Shown here piece by piece: positions 12,401 to 23,345 of a stretch of DNA of 64,000 nucleotides. Each line of letters starts with the position of its first letter. The stretch's first letter is position 1. This stretch comes from Diadema setosum (Eukaryota; Echinodermata; Echinoidea; Diadematoida; Diadematidae). The translations under genes and the position numbers were made by a program. The DNA lies in assembly GCF_964275005.1 (NCBI RefSeq), contig NW_027307674.1:62001-126000 (forward strand), written 5' to 3'. Under the pieces are notes generated by a model that was not told where the DNA came from, made no database searches, and saw only the letters and a program-made list of their open reading frames with translations.

Positions 12401-13459
12401 ATAGCCAGAGAATGCTATGCGTCATACAACCCATACTACAAGTAGTGTGCTACTCACTTTTGTTTTGTTTACATAAAAAATTTCATAAGGCTATCTTTTT
12501 TTTTTCTTCTTAAAAAGAACTTGGCAAAGTATCATTCCTCATTAGTAATTGAAAGGATCATTTTTTTCTGCATTTTCTTTCCATTTGTGTCTTTGTTTTT
12601 ATGCGTGCATTGTATTAGGGCCTAGCCAGTAGGCCTACCACCACCTATGGCACTAGTATATATTTGCTATGACTGCTATCTTCTATGAACATTTCTCACA
12701 TAACGCGTTGGGACCAAAGTTCATGTGGCTCTTATAATAGCTCGAATGCATGTACCAATATCATACATTCAATGGTTTTGGCAAGCAAACACGACACCCT
12801 TGTATGATAGAGGCTCGTTTTTATTTCTGTGAGAAGCAAACGGGGTACCCTTTCAAGCATGAAGACATGGACGCTGCTTGTGATATTTGGTTTGAATCAA
12901 ATCCAACGGACTTGTGAGTGACTGTCCCTACTTTTTCTAGAGTGGAAGGGGAACACAAATTAATGACTACGACAATGTAAAACAGAGTTGAACATTGAAA
13001 CACATTATTCATCTTCACTCCCAATCTCTACACCGCTTAGGCCTACGTGAGTCACGACGGAAATGAAATTTTATAAAAATGCAACAATCCATTTTTATAC
13101 TTACACTCAATGAATCTGAACACACATTCCATGATCCAAATGCATGACTATTGACAGGTAAAGAAGCAGTAACATTAGCAACTGTTCGCGAACTGGCTAT
13201 GTAGCAGAACTGATATCAATGAAATTTTCATTTACGCAAATGCCTTCGTAGTAGATATTTGTTTGTTATAAAATTCAACTGTTGTTAGCCGATAATCAAA
13301 ATTATTTTCCAGCGTACTATTCTTGCAAATGTCAGAAGTGGTCTCGTCGTTATGCAAATCCAAACCTGATATTCACCTCTTACCTTCTAAAACGGGACAA
13401 TAGTCCACGGAAACAAGAACTACTAGCAGCAGAACGCGGTAAGCGTAGGCTCTATCCAT
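2785..13459 (-). CDS. Gene A: Ig(V)-Ig(V)-Ig(C)-TM-IFI44-like GTPase receptor, 3' end outside window
   Basis: Coding exons in order: 13384-13459 (signal peptide), 9887-10198 (V-set), 8713-9021 (V-set), 7384-7728 (C-type), 6046-6159 (TM), 2785-2955 (P-loop). Every junction is phase 1 with AG/GT borders. The later GTPase exons (G3, beta strand, 68-nt, G4), present in genes B and C, must lie left of base 1 if the gene is whole. Compared with gene B it has two extra Ig exons and no recognised linker exon; TM to P-loop splicing is still in frame. About 440 residues are encoded up to the P-loop donor. A type I membrane receptor is predicted; its ligand is unknown. Confidence 0.8.
2956..6045. other. 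Gene A intron between TM and P-loop exons
   Basis: 3.1 kb. Holds one MITE copy (about 3915-4425) and poly-C runs near 4290 and 5223. A 24-nt segment at 5843-5866 with AG/GT borders and phase 1-1 could be a microexon (AVEVTGK), but it has no homologue in gene B. No other exon was found. Confidence 0.5.
3915..4425. mobile_element. Palindromic MITE, family 2, copy 2
   Basis: Left arm carries GTCCAAATATTAGCTAGTGT; the right arm carries its diverged inverse (AGACTAAGTTATATCTGAAC). Same internal order as 1185-1794, with a poly-C run inside. Ends are approximate. Confidence 0.65.
6046..6159 (-). CDS. Gene A exon 5: transmembrane segment
   Basis: 114 nt, phase 1 to 1. Reads TKLPGKRE and then the helix NLGLIIGLAIGVPCAVFILL, followed by ARRFLWK as a basic stop-transfer. 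Acceptor TCTGCAG, donor G|GTGTGAAG. Homologous to the gene B TM exon. Confidence 0.83.
6377..6580. mobile_element. Short TIR element in gene A intron
   Basis: Inverted ends: ATGAATGTAAGAAAGACCCA on the left, GGACTTGGGTCGTTCTTATA on the right. About 200 bp, non-coding. It lies between the TM and C-type Ig exons. Confidence 0.6.
7384..7728 (-). CDS. Gene A exon 4: C-type (C1-like) Ig domain
   Basis: 345 nt, phase 1 to 1, 114 codons. The core reads IDFTCVVSGFKPNVTMLW and later FMCTATGESVNGTSSAEITV. The C-x-V-x-GF-x-P-x-V-W pattern is that of C1-set domains, although C2/I-set cannot be excluded. Two extra cysteines near the start (EEC and SRCTY) may form another disulphide. NTS, NVT and NGT are possible glycosylation sites. 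It ends in a PPPS hinge joined to the TM exon. Confidence 0.82.
8713..9021 (-). CDS. Gene A exon 3: V-set Ig domain 2
   Basis: 309 nt, phase 1 to 1. Contains DIQLPC, VYWVKE, RFDIDENFNLFITDL, ADEGLYIC and NSS. Similar to domain 1 but diverged, so it is an older duplication within the gene. The open frame continues past the GTGAGT donor to 8402, but that part has no Ig character and is intron. Confidence 0.87.
9375..9403. repeat. CA microsatellite
   Basis: Uninterrupted AC dinucleotide run in the intron between the two V-set exons of gene A. Confidence 0.95.
9887..10198 (-). CDS. Gene A exon 2: V-set Ig domain 1
   Basis: 312 nt, the same length as the gene B V-set exon, phase 1 to 1. Marks: DIRLPC (first Cys), VFWTKE (Trp), RFNIDENFSLVITNL, ADEGRYYC (DxGxYxC with the second Cys) and NST near the end. 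Donor A|GTAAGTAA. The most conserved V-set copy with respect to gene B. Confidence 0.88.
10199..13383. other. Gene A first intron
   Basis: 3.2 kb between the signal peptide and the first V-set exon. I see no exon or clear repeat beyond simple A/T runs and a polypyrimidine stretch near 11900. Confidence 0.45.
13384..13459 (-). CDS. Gene A exon 1: signal peptide
   Basis: ATG at 13459, 25 codons reading MDRAYAYRVLLLVVLVSVDY plus CPVLE, with donor G|GTAAGAGG in phase 1. The hydrophobic core VLLLVVLV fits a secretory signal. It splices in frame to the first V-set exon 3.2 kb downstream. Too short for ordinary ORF calling, but the phase and donor agree with gene B exon 1. Confidence 0.72.
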
Positions 13460-14334
13460 CGCAGGTGGAATGAAATGATGCTCTCATTGCCTTATATGAT
13501 AGTAGTCCGTAGAGATTTCGATGGGACGAAAAACGATCATGCCAAGTTTATCGACAGACTAGTTTTCCGTGCGCTTAAACGCCGTGATGCGATCGTTATT
13601 TTCTGTGAATATTACTCTCGTCACGTGATCACTCGACTTACTATTGACGTGTAGGCTGCTGGGGGCCGGGGAATTCCGAGGACAGACTCTGAGAGCTATA
13701 ATTCAAAGAAGATGACTACATTATGGTACAGTAGCTGCAATCCGTCCGCTACTGAACTATGTGACAATTTTCATTCCACACGGAGTTGAGCAAGAAATGA
13801 GATACGATTAGAGACCAATTGTCTATTGCACTACTCCTCTTCCTCTCTGCATGGCGAAAATTGAACAATTCTCATCATGAAACGTTTTGGGCAGATATGA
13901 GAACTGTAGCACACGAAATAAGACCCAACAAAGTTCGGTTCAGATCGGTTCAGTGTTATTTTATTTAGTACAGATAACAATTCGATTAGTTTGAACGTGC
14001 TGGGGGCACATAGATAAAGAATGTGGCTGCGCTCTTGAAATTACTCGAGTTTGTGTATTACAGTGTAACGTCAGTAGCTACTGAATGTTTCATATTTGAA
14101 ACCGATGTCTTTGCCCCTACCAATTTACAGTAGCCCTATATGATGGAAATGGTAGAATGAGGGTACAATAAAGACAGCTGATAATGATCGTATGACACTT
14201 AAGGGCTTGCTTAAAATATAGGGCGGACAGAAAGAAAGCATTGTTTCTACACACAGGGGTGTGACAATAGCGAGATATAATGAGGCCATGCATCTCATGA
14301 CCAACAGAAGTCGCAAGCCCTGGTGGGGATTCAA

Positions 14335-15023
14335 AATTGGCAAAATAGGTCAACCTAGTCAATGTTGAGTTTTTCGTAATTTTATGAAAGATTTTCTTTT
14401 TTCTTATTCATTCGATAGACTGGGACCACAAAATGACGGGAAAATGTGTTTCAGTCGTTTTTCTATAACGCTTTTTGGAGAATAGTGTAATTAGGTATGT
14501 CTTAGAGGTTAATTTTATTAGATACCCTTTACACACTTCGCTCTCAACTCTAATAACGTTAAAAAGGATACAACTGGTGCTTTGGAAATTGGTAGACCTA
14601 TTAGTCATAAATAGAAAGTGTTAATAGAGCATGTCCACTTTCAGCTTCATTTGATAATCAATTCATGGTTGTCGCTAGTATTTGTAAATCCTTTTTTTTT
14701 TCCATTTCTGCTTTTATTTGTTCGTTCGTTTGTTTTCGTTTTGTTTTGTTATTGGTCCCGTTCATTGTACATAACACTGCTTGGTATATTGAAGATTAAA
14801 TGTTTAAACTTCAGCGCCTAATTTCTCAGTACACACTTTTCCAGAGTGTAGGCTTCCTTTCCAATATTTGTATAGTTAGGTAATATAGCAGAGTTTAAAC
14901 ATTTGAATTGAATGATACACAATTTTCTAAGGTTAAAATATGCCCTTTCAAAATCTGTCCTATGCAAATGACTGAAAGTCCATATCTGGCAAGCTCTTGT
15001 TTGTTTTGTGATGCAGGGTCACA
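14335..15023. mobile_element. GTGACC-family MITE, left end lost
   Basis: The right end GATGCAGGGTCACA and the internal order (GGTCAACCTAG, ..., TTTTCCAGAGTGTAGGCTT) match the copy at 60973-61664. The first terminal repeat is missing, so the left limit is approximate. Confidence 0.6.
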
Positions 15024-16107
15024 TATTATATAGATAGTGCATAATTTGAATGCACTATACTAGATTGTATGCGAGGCAAATGCAAAACTTGCACAAGTGC
15101 GGTTTTATTTCACCGAGGCAGAATGCCGAGATGAAATAGAATTGCACAAGAGCTTATTGTGCATTTTGATTGTATATTGTCCGGTAATATAATTATAGTT
15201 GAAAGGTTACAATTCGTTTTTTCCGAAGATTCGTAATTACGAATTTCATTTTCGGATTAACGAACCTCTATAGGTATAGGGAATTGTGTATTTCGGATTA
15301 ACGAACCTTCGGAGTAACGAACAGCACCCGGAAGAATATGTATACTATTTTTTTTTTATATATATATTGAATGAAGAGTAGTCCATGGCACTGACACTCA
15401 CTGATTTCTTTCGGCTAAATTTAGGCTATGAATACGGTCTAGGCCAGGAGCGCAAGTTACGTATTAGACACTGCGCAATCAAACAGAATTCCAGTGTAAG
15501 ACTACGAATTGCATTTATTGACATAACGCGTGGCATATCAATACCCTGCACAGTCCAAGAGGAATCAAGCCTGTATTTCCTTTCCAACAAGTATAAACCA
15601 CTTTGATATTCAGATGTCGCCGAAATCTTTCAACGTTATAGGTCCAATAGGACCCATTGTTGTGTTAAGACCTAAGGTGGGACTTTGCGGTTCACACCAC
15701 TTACCTTTCATAACTCCGTAGAGTTGCAATAAGAATAAAACGAGTAGATAACAAGAACTTTACAGATTCAAATTCGGATTCTCTGGCACACGTTTCCACA
15801 GAAGAGACAGACTTGACTCAAAATCATACCATAAAATCAGAATTATCAGCTCGTGTATATATTTTTCAGTCGCACACACACACACACACACAAAACAACA
15901 AAAAACACGAGTTGTTGACAAATGAAAAGCGAACATTGGATAAAAGGCTCAGCTACCGCTAAGGACAGAGACATCAGCTGTTACAGAGAGCTGTTATGAA
16001 ATAACGATAGCAAAATTGATATACTGTGAAACATATACAAAAACATCATCCAGGTATGAATAAAACCATGGGATAATATAATACCTACATCCGTCAATCC
16101 GTATATA

Positions 16108-16260
16108 TAATTATACAATATTGACTGTCCTCGAGGGAGATACCAGAAAATATTGCCCAAATTGAAAGAATATTGCCCGAGTCGAAGACGAGGGCAATAT
16201 TCTTTCAGTGCGGGCAATATTTATCTGGTATCTCCCTCAAGGCCAGTCAATATCATAATT
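16108..16260. repeat. Foldback repeat
   Basis: The arms are near-perfect inverses built around GGGAGATACCAGA and AAAGAATATTGCCC, with a short centre near 16182. Non-coding; probably a small MITE. Confidence 0.7.
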
Positions 16261-16691
16261 GTTACCTATCCCCTAGGTAAATTAGGAAAGTATGTGAATA
16301 CGGCCATACACTATGATATAGATCAAGCCACATTTGACTACCTGTAGATCATCGCCAATATGTCGAATAATTGAACAATTGTTCATCAATGTATATCATT
16401 CAACTCCAACTTCAAAGATATATATGTAGTTGTAACAGGCGAACTTCAAACATCTGAACGCTTTTACACTTTATTTTTGCTTGTGTTTCAATTTGGAGAG
16501 TTGTAATAACTGATAGTCACTGTGCAGTTATTGAGCACAAATGGACTAATCATTGTTTGACGCGTAGTGCTGCTGGAAGTGGTCGACCTTGTTATGAGTT
16601 GATTTATCGGCGTTCCTCTGCGGGGCGTCTCATCGACACGCAGCGACCTCCTTGAATGTTTTCTCTTCGTGGTCGATCGGAATGTTTACAT

Positions 16692-16746
16692 GTAAAGCAG
16701 GGAGGTGGGAAGAGACATTCCACTCCTTCTCTTCCCACCTCCCTGT
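16692..16746. repeat. Short hairpin
   Basis: AGCAGGGAGGTGGGAAGAG and its near inverse CTCTTCCCACCTCCCTG are separated by about 14 bases. It adjoins the Pogo-like MITE. Confidence 0.6.
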
Positions 16747-16750
16747 TTTA

Positions 16751-16936
16751 CAGTGCACTCCTATTATAAAGAACACGGTTATAAAAATATTCTGGTCATA
16801 ACGAAGTAAAAATTTGGGCTGCGATGTCATCCACTCTACGTATTTCTATTGTTCATTTGTTCAGTTATAAGAAAATTCCGATATAACGAAAGAAAACTGC
16901 CGGTTTCGAGGATTTCGTTATAACAGGACTCCACTG
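16751..16936. mobile_element. Pogo/Tigger-like MITE
   Basis: Ends CAGTGCACTCCTATTATAA and TTATAACAGGACTCCACTG are inverted and flanked by TA on both sides. This is the form of Tc1/mariner-superfamily (Pogo/Tigger) TIRs. 186 bp, no ORF. Confidence 0.7.
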
Positions 16937-17704
16937 TATTATGTAAAAACCCGGATGCTCGTGATATGCTCTAATGTCGCCTGCTGAACTCCCGACCCTA
17001 CAAAATACCAACTGTAATTGCCTCGCAAAACTACCTCGTATAGGTAATAGTATACAATATATCTTTGTTCATTGATGTTACATTTATAGGTTTGCATATT
17101 CACTAAATTGATAACTACAAGGCAAATCTGTTTCTCCTTTTATTGCAAAAGTTGCCAACTTTTGCTTTTATTGCGTACTGCGCAGAAGAAAACTATGAAG
17201 TATATACACAAAGCACTTCATTTTTTAGAAGCACATTATAAGGTGCTTTAGAAGTACTCTTCCTCATACGATATATAATTACAGTAAAAAAAAATCTACA
17301 ATATAGCATCGTTTATTGATATTTTATGCGTACGCAAAAGGTTTTATTTCTCGCGCTAATTATGGTAACTGTAGATTAGCCTTTAGAAATCAGATCCAGC
17401 TGTGGCTGAAGGAAACTCCTACACCAATTTCAGAAACATGATGATGATTGCCATATCTACAGCTTGTAACTTCATTACAAATGAAATTTTATTTCCAATA
17501 ACACATGTTTGTTGTCATACAATTCAATGAAAAAAATTACAATGTATTACAACAGAAAATGCATACAATGTGGAACTTTGTTCAAAATTGCGTTAATAGA
17601 ACAGAGGGGCCATGTAAAAGGCCAGCTTTGTACAAATATGGGCCACTCAATATATTGAACCTACAATAGGTCCGAAAAAGGTCCCGAAACACACAGACAC
17701 ATAC

Positions 17705-17707
<3 letters not shown>

Positions 17708-17736
<29 letters not shown>
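17708..17736. repeat. CA microsatellite
   Basis: Uninterrupted AC run upstream of gene A. Confidence 0.95.
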
Positions 17737-17739
<3 letters not shown>

Positions 17740-18566
17740 ACAAGACATGACAAGCAATGAGACAAAGGAAAGGGGCAGGTTAGAGGGAGAAGAAAGGATG
17801 TAAGGAACAGATGAGAAGGGGACTAACGAGAGGAAGCAAGGGTCCACAACAAATGCGGAGCTATCGCCAGACACTGTTCACAGTGAACAGTGTCTGGCAT
17901 GGGCAAGATGATTAACGTAAAGGTTGTTTTAGAAACAAAATGACATATATATATGAAAAGCCTGCCTCCAAGGCGCTAAATCCATCATGTTTAGCACATA
18001 GAGCGTAGGAGAGAGAGAGAGAGGGGGGGGGGGGGGAGAGAGGGAGTCTATAACAAAATACTAATGATAATATTTTGGAGTCACAAACTCAATAAAGAGT
18101 GACTTAGCGGTTGTTGTTCATACAGCACATGATTATCATTAATCATAATCAAAAATTTTTGGAATATACACTCCGACTTCTCTGCCAATTCTATCTTGCC
18201 TATTTTTGCCACAAAACTATAACCAGAGAGGTAAAAAAAAAATACAATTAATATCCGACTATCAGTTAAAACAATAATATACGTCATTAATATCTTAAAC
18301 ACACTCGATGTTTCTATAACAAAAAAAAAAGAAACTACATGAGAATATTGCATGAACGATACAAACGCCTGACCGCAACGCATTTATATACAATATATGT
18401 GAATGATTGGTAATTTGAACCTAACCTACTTCAGTTCATTCCCGAATTCTTTATTCAGTTATGGAGAGAATGTTCCATTTAAAGCCAGTCCAAACACAAA
18501 ACGTCAGAACAAAAATATAATACGCATGAAAGTGTGGATAGAATGACTTTGAAGAAACAGGACATT

Positions 18567-19266
18567 TGTGACCCTGCACCGCAAAACCAACAAAAAGTCG
18601 CCAGACATGATATTTTACTTAAGGGCAAATTCTGAAAAAGCAGACTATAAGCTTTAAAATGATGTATAACTCAATTCACATGGACTTTCCTAACCTACCT
18701 AAATAGTGGAACGAAAGCACACATGCTGGAAAAGTGTAGACTGAAAATAGAGTCTCTGAAGTACAAGGTATATTCAAGCACTTAATCTTTCACCCAGCTG
18801 CGCTATGTAGGTGTGCCATGAAAGGGACAAAACACAGGATGCGATATACAGGAGCAACAACAATGAAGGGATTATTGAATTAAGCTGAAATTGAGCATGT
18901 TCTATTCACACATTCTGTCCATAATTACTGCTAACTTTCCAAGCAGTAGCATTATCCTTCCAAAAGTTATTAAACTTGAAAGTGAAGAGTGTACAAAGGA
19001 TTTCAAGAAATTGAAAGGGGCCTCTACGAATACATACCTATATAATCATTCTACTCTTCCCCCCAAAAGGGCTGTTGAAAAACTGCGGAAAACACACTTT
19101 CCCATTCGTGGTATGATCCCAAAATTAAGAATAATGTAGAAGCAACAAAGCTCTTTCTGAAAATGTAAAACACTTAAGATTGACCTAGTTGACCCATTTC
19201 ACCTCTTTTGCGTCATGTGAAATCAAGGGGTGCGACTTTTTGTTTGTCTTGTGATATACTGTCACA
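18567..19266. mobile_element. GTGACC-family MITE, intact-looking copy
   Basis: TIRs: TGTGACCCTGCACC...AAAAAGTCGC on the left, with the inverse GCGACTTTTTGTTTG...GTCACA on the right. About 700 bp, without a credible ORF. Reference copy for the family in this window. Confidence 0.75.
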
Positions 19267-21292
19267 TTTCAGCATTGCCTATACCATGCAGTGAAAGGCG
19301 GCAAAGGTGGCATATTTATGATTATTGCTACAATAGGCCTATACATGACAACATAACTAAGCTCTAAACAATTTTAATGGTAATCACTAGATGTCGCAAG
19401 AGAGGGTATATGTGCACCATTTATCGTTATGCTTGGCTTCGTCCATTATATACTTTTTCCACTACGTGCAAAGCACTGCTTGCACTGTAATTTAGGCAAT
19501 TAAAATCACCTGTTAACAACCTCAAGTAATGAAGAATAATGAGAAAGAGGTTAAAGCAATGACGAGAATACTTTCCCTCTGAAAGGATATTCTTAACATA
19601 AGATGTAACCAGGATATTTGAAGAGCTTGCAACCAAAAGGCGCTAAATCCATTCCGGCTACTTTCGAGTAAATTGATGTTTTTTAATTACACATATTACA
19701 GCTTGTTTATTCATTAGCTCTATGCTCCTAGTGGAAGAGGCATCACAGTAGGTAATAAAAATGCACATTAAAAAAATCCTGCACACACCATTTATTTTTT
19801 ATGAATTTTTATATTTCAGATTTTTTCGGATTTAGCGCCTTTTGGAAGAAATCATGGATTTAGCGCCTTTTGGAAGAAATACTTTTGAGTTGTTCAATAA
19901 CATTGGTATTAGGGAATGTCATTAATGTACAATCCAGGTAAATACTAGAGAACTGCATGAATTTACATCACAGTAGCCACACATACCCACACACACGCAC
20001 ACCCACACACACACACACCCACCCAAACACACACCCACATACACATACACACACAAATGTACCAAAACACACACACATCAAAATGTGAAATCCTTCCCAG
20101 CATGCTGCTTTTAATTTTACTCATAATAGCAGCATACTGTACACCTATTCATTATACATTCCACACATGCAAAATACAACTGCAGCAGCAACAACAACAA
20201 ATTAAATACTTTGATCTCCTAGAGTCCTAATAACACTTTGCACTGAATATCATGAAGTCTATACAGAAGGTACAGTGACTCAAGGAAAGTGAGGACTTGC
20301 AGAGATTGTGAAATCATGTTGACGGACAGTATTTACTTCAGGTGAAAATAAAATACAGGTTGTCATGCAGAAATCTGACTGCAACAGACATGAAAACAAA
20401 TCACTATGATAAGCCCTCACATTGTATGCTTTACCTATTAATACTAAGAAAGCATCGCAAGGCTTTGCTGGAGGCTTTTTGATTTGGACTAACCAAACAT
20501 CTGTTTAAAAAAAATGTCAATTTGCTAAAACTGTAGTACTTATTAAGAAGGCAACAGATGCACATGAAAGCACATCTGTGGACAAAACTCTTTGTTTATA
20601 CGTAAGTCAACAGCAATAAGGCCTACATCTAGGCATCTGTACTGTGAATCACATTGTCTTTTTTTGTCTTCTTACCATGTTCATTTCTAAAAAGTAAAAA
20701 TTGAGTCATTTACAGCCAAAACAGGAGGTTTACCGCATGAAATGCATACCATCAAGTCCATGGCAGAATATCTCAACTAGTTAAAGTGCCTGCCCTAGGA
20801 ATCATAATGTCTTGCCATAATCTCGAGTCAGAGTTCCGTTCATCATTGGTGGCCACTGTTGCTTCATCCTCATTGCCAGAGATGTCCACTGTATTCAATA
20901 TCAAGGAAGTCATTCAAAGCACTGGCCACTTGGTTAGTCCCTCGCCGAATTCCTGTCCACCGCCTAAATGCAAGCAATGTCACCTTGATGTTGTTTTCCA
21001 GGGATGTTTTCTCCTCCTCTCAGCTTAAGTTTAATGATGTCAAAAACACACAGCCACTCGAAGTACGTTGCACCTACCGGCGTACTCAAGAAAGCTTGAT
21101 TCAGCATTCAATGAGATTAAGACCACTGTGATGGTTCCGTTGTCTGGTTCAGTACGCATGAGCTCAGAAATGAACGATAAGCTCTGTGATTTCTCGCAAT
21201 CCTCTGATTCACGAAATCTTGGCCTTTCATGTACTGCTATGAATGCATCCTTTCACCCTCCTGGTATAAGGCATGGTAAATGTCATCGATGT

Positions 21293-21710
21293 GCGCTTCT
21301 TCTTCTTCTTGCATATGAGGCAGCGGCAGCTAAATAACGTCCCTCAGTTGTTGTAGCCAAGTTACAGTCTCAGGAGTAGGGTGTGTCAGGTCCATGTTGT
21401 CAGGAGGGCGGAGATCAGGGCACTCACTCAAGATGTGTTGAGCAGTCTGTTCTGGTGCACCACACTGGCAGGCTGCTGACGGGCGTAGCCCCCACCGATG
21501 CATGGCTGCGTTGAAACGCCCAACTCGGGTTCGAATCCGATTTAATGACACCCACTCCCTCCTTGGGAGGTTTGCTCCTGGGGGGACAGATGTATTGGGC
21601 GTGACAAGGAGTTGGGCAGGTCGTTGGGTGTCTTGCCAGCTCAGTGACACTTGCTGCTTGCAGATATGCTGTAGGTTGTATGACTTCCAAGGATGATTTG
21701 CCATTAACCT
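21293..21710 (-). mobile_element. LINE 3' end (reverse transcriptase C-terminus), 5' truncated
   Basis: A minus-strand frame ending at 21330 reads LPRREWVSLNRIRTRVGRFN, MHRWGL and CQCGAPEQTAQHILSECP. This is the C-terminal zinc-binding tail common in jockey/CR1-like LINE polyproteins. It is followed by a short 3' end with a GAA-type repeat tail (near 21293). The rest of the element is absent, as usual for 5'-truncated LINEs. It sits inside the 4.7-kb TIR element, so it inserted later. Confidence 0.75.
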
Positions 21711-22768
21711 GAATTGGGAGAAGAATAAGAGAATTCAATCAAAAGTAATTAATACCGTTGGCTTAGAATATCTGTCCACGGGTAGCAAACACAACCTCAA
21801 ACTTCCAATTTTGATACATTTCTCAATAGCTTCTAGACAGCCATAGTGATTTGGAGCAACACTTACTCTACTAAAAGACCAAAAAGAAAGGGACTAGTTT
21901 GATTTACAGATTTTTTAACATAATTTTTTAATGTTTAATATAACCATAAAAAAACCACTAATGCAATCATATCAGGATTATAAGATCCATCAGTGAATAT
22001 TAGACAGGCTCTAATTCTATCATTACCAGGGCAATGCACCCGTGCTGCATAGACCAACTCGAACAGTTAGAAAAGTAGGTAACCAGGTCATTACCATTGC
22101 AACACAGCATAAGCAGTACTGTATAGACTGACTTGAATAGTTACACGCTGTAGATCTACAGAAAACTTAACTGAGAAAATGAGTCAAGGTAACTTCATTT
22201 ATTGATTACAGTTCCTTCAACAGATAATTAGTGACATACTTGTGAAATGGACCCCACCACTGTCTCTCTATCATCAGTACTAAATAATACGGCAGCTTAC
22301 CTGTTACATCCCCACCATGTGGTGTTCAATATGGTGCTTTCTTGCACAATACAGGGCTAATACTGAGGAATGTGGCCCCACCAAACGACACTTTAATATG
22401 CATGATTGATACAGCAACAGGACCAGTTTCCACTGCATACAATGTAGCAATACACTTCACTTGGCATACTCGTGAAGTAGGCCCCACCACTGCGTGTCAG
22501 TACTAATACTACAGCGGCTCGCCTGTTTATACTCGTGAATTCAGCCCCACCGTGTGGCGTTCATCAGTACATAAGCACGGCGTTGGGGCTTTCTTCCATA
22601 GTATAATACTTGTGAATGCGGCCCCACCAAACGGTGTTGGCGGGGCCGATTTCCACAGCATACTCCTCCCTTTCTCCCGTTTTTTTTTTCTTTGGTCTTC
22701 ATGTTTTATTCTTGGAAAGACTCCCTAATGTCCCTCGACTAATTCAACAGCCAATTCAACTATAAGTA

Positions 22769-22824
22769 CAACCCTAACCTAACCTTAAACCCTAACCCTA
22801 AACCCTAACCCTAACCTAACCTTG
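22769..22824. repeat. Telomere-like CCCTAA tract
   Basis: Imperfect CCCTAA/CCTAA/TAAACC repeats spanning about 55 bases. The unit is the complement of TTAGGG. The tract is degenerate and short, inside the TIR element. Confidence 0.6.
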
Positions 22825-23019
22825 CTTAATTGCTAAATGCACGAGTGCAAGCACACTGCTATGGGGCCGATTTCACGATTTTGCCCTTCATTCTATCCTT
22901 GGAAAGACTTCCTCATGACCTTTGATTATTCTTACCATAGGTATACAACCCTAAGCTAAACTAATGGCATACTTGTTAAATAGGCCCCACCACTGCATGT
23001 CAGTATTGGTTCACAGCGG

Positions 23020-23345
23020 CTCGCCTGTTTATACACACGCAGCCCTGTTGCTGTAAGTCCACCCTATGTTAGTAACGTTAGTAGTAATTTACCTTGCTTG
23101 GCATTGCATCGCCGAAAAGTACCCTGTTTATACACACACAGCCCTGTTGCTGGAAGTCCACCCTATAAGTTAGTAGTAGGCCTACTGGTAATTTACCTTG
23201 TTTGGTATTGCATCGCCGAAAAGTACCGGTAAATTTACCCTGTTTATACACACGCAGCCCTGTTGCTGTAAGTCCACCCTATAATATCTGGTAGTATAGG
23301 CCTAGTAGTAAATTTACCTTGCTTATTGGTATTGCATCGTCGAGC
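23020..23345. repeat. Tandem array, unit about 100-115 bp, three copies
   Basis: CCTGTTTATACACAC begins units at about 23024, 23123 and 23239. Each continues with GCCCTGTTGCTG, AAGTCCACCCTAT, AATTTACCTTG and TTGCATCG. The units differ by short indels. Confidence 0.75.

Larger units (their letters stand above)
13460..19619. other. Region upstream of gene A
   Basis: Contains the gene A promoter by position; no motif identified. Otherwise repeats: GTGACC-family MITEs, a foldback near 16180, a TA-flanked Pogo-like MITE and a CA run. At 15225-15330 a GGATTAACGAACCT motif occurs twice beside a related AGTAACGAAC. No gene seen. Confidence 0.45.

Noticed and set aside
22240-23345. CRISPR-like spaced repeats
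   Set aside because: The repeats are long, tandem and diverged, inside a eukaryotic transposon, with no uniform short repeats or unique spacers.
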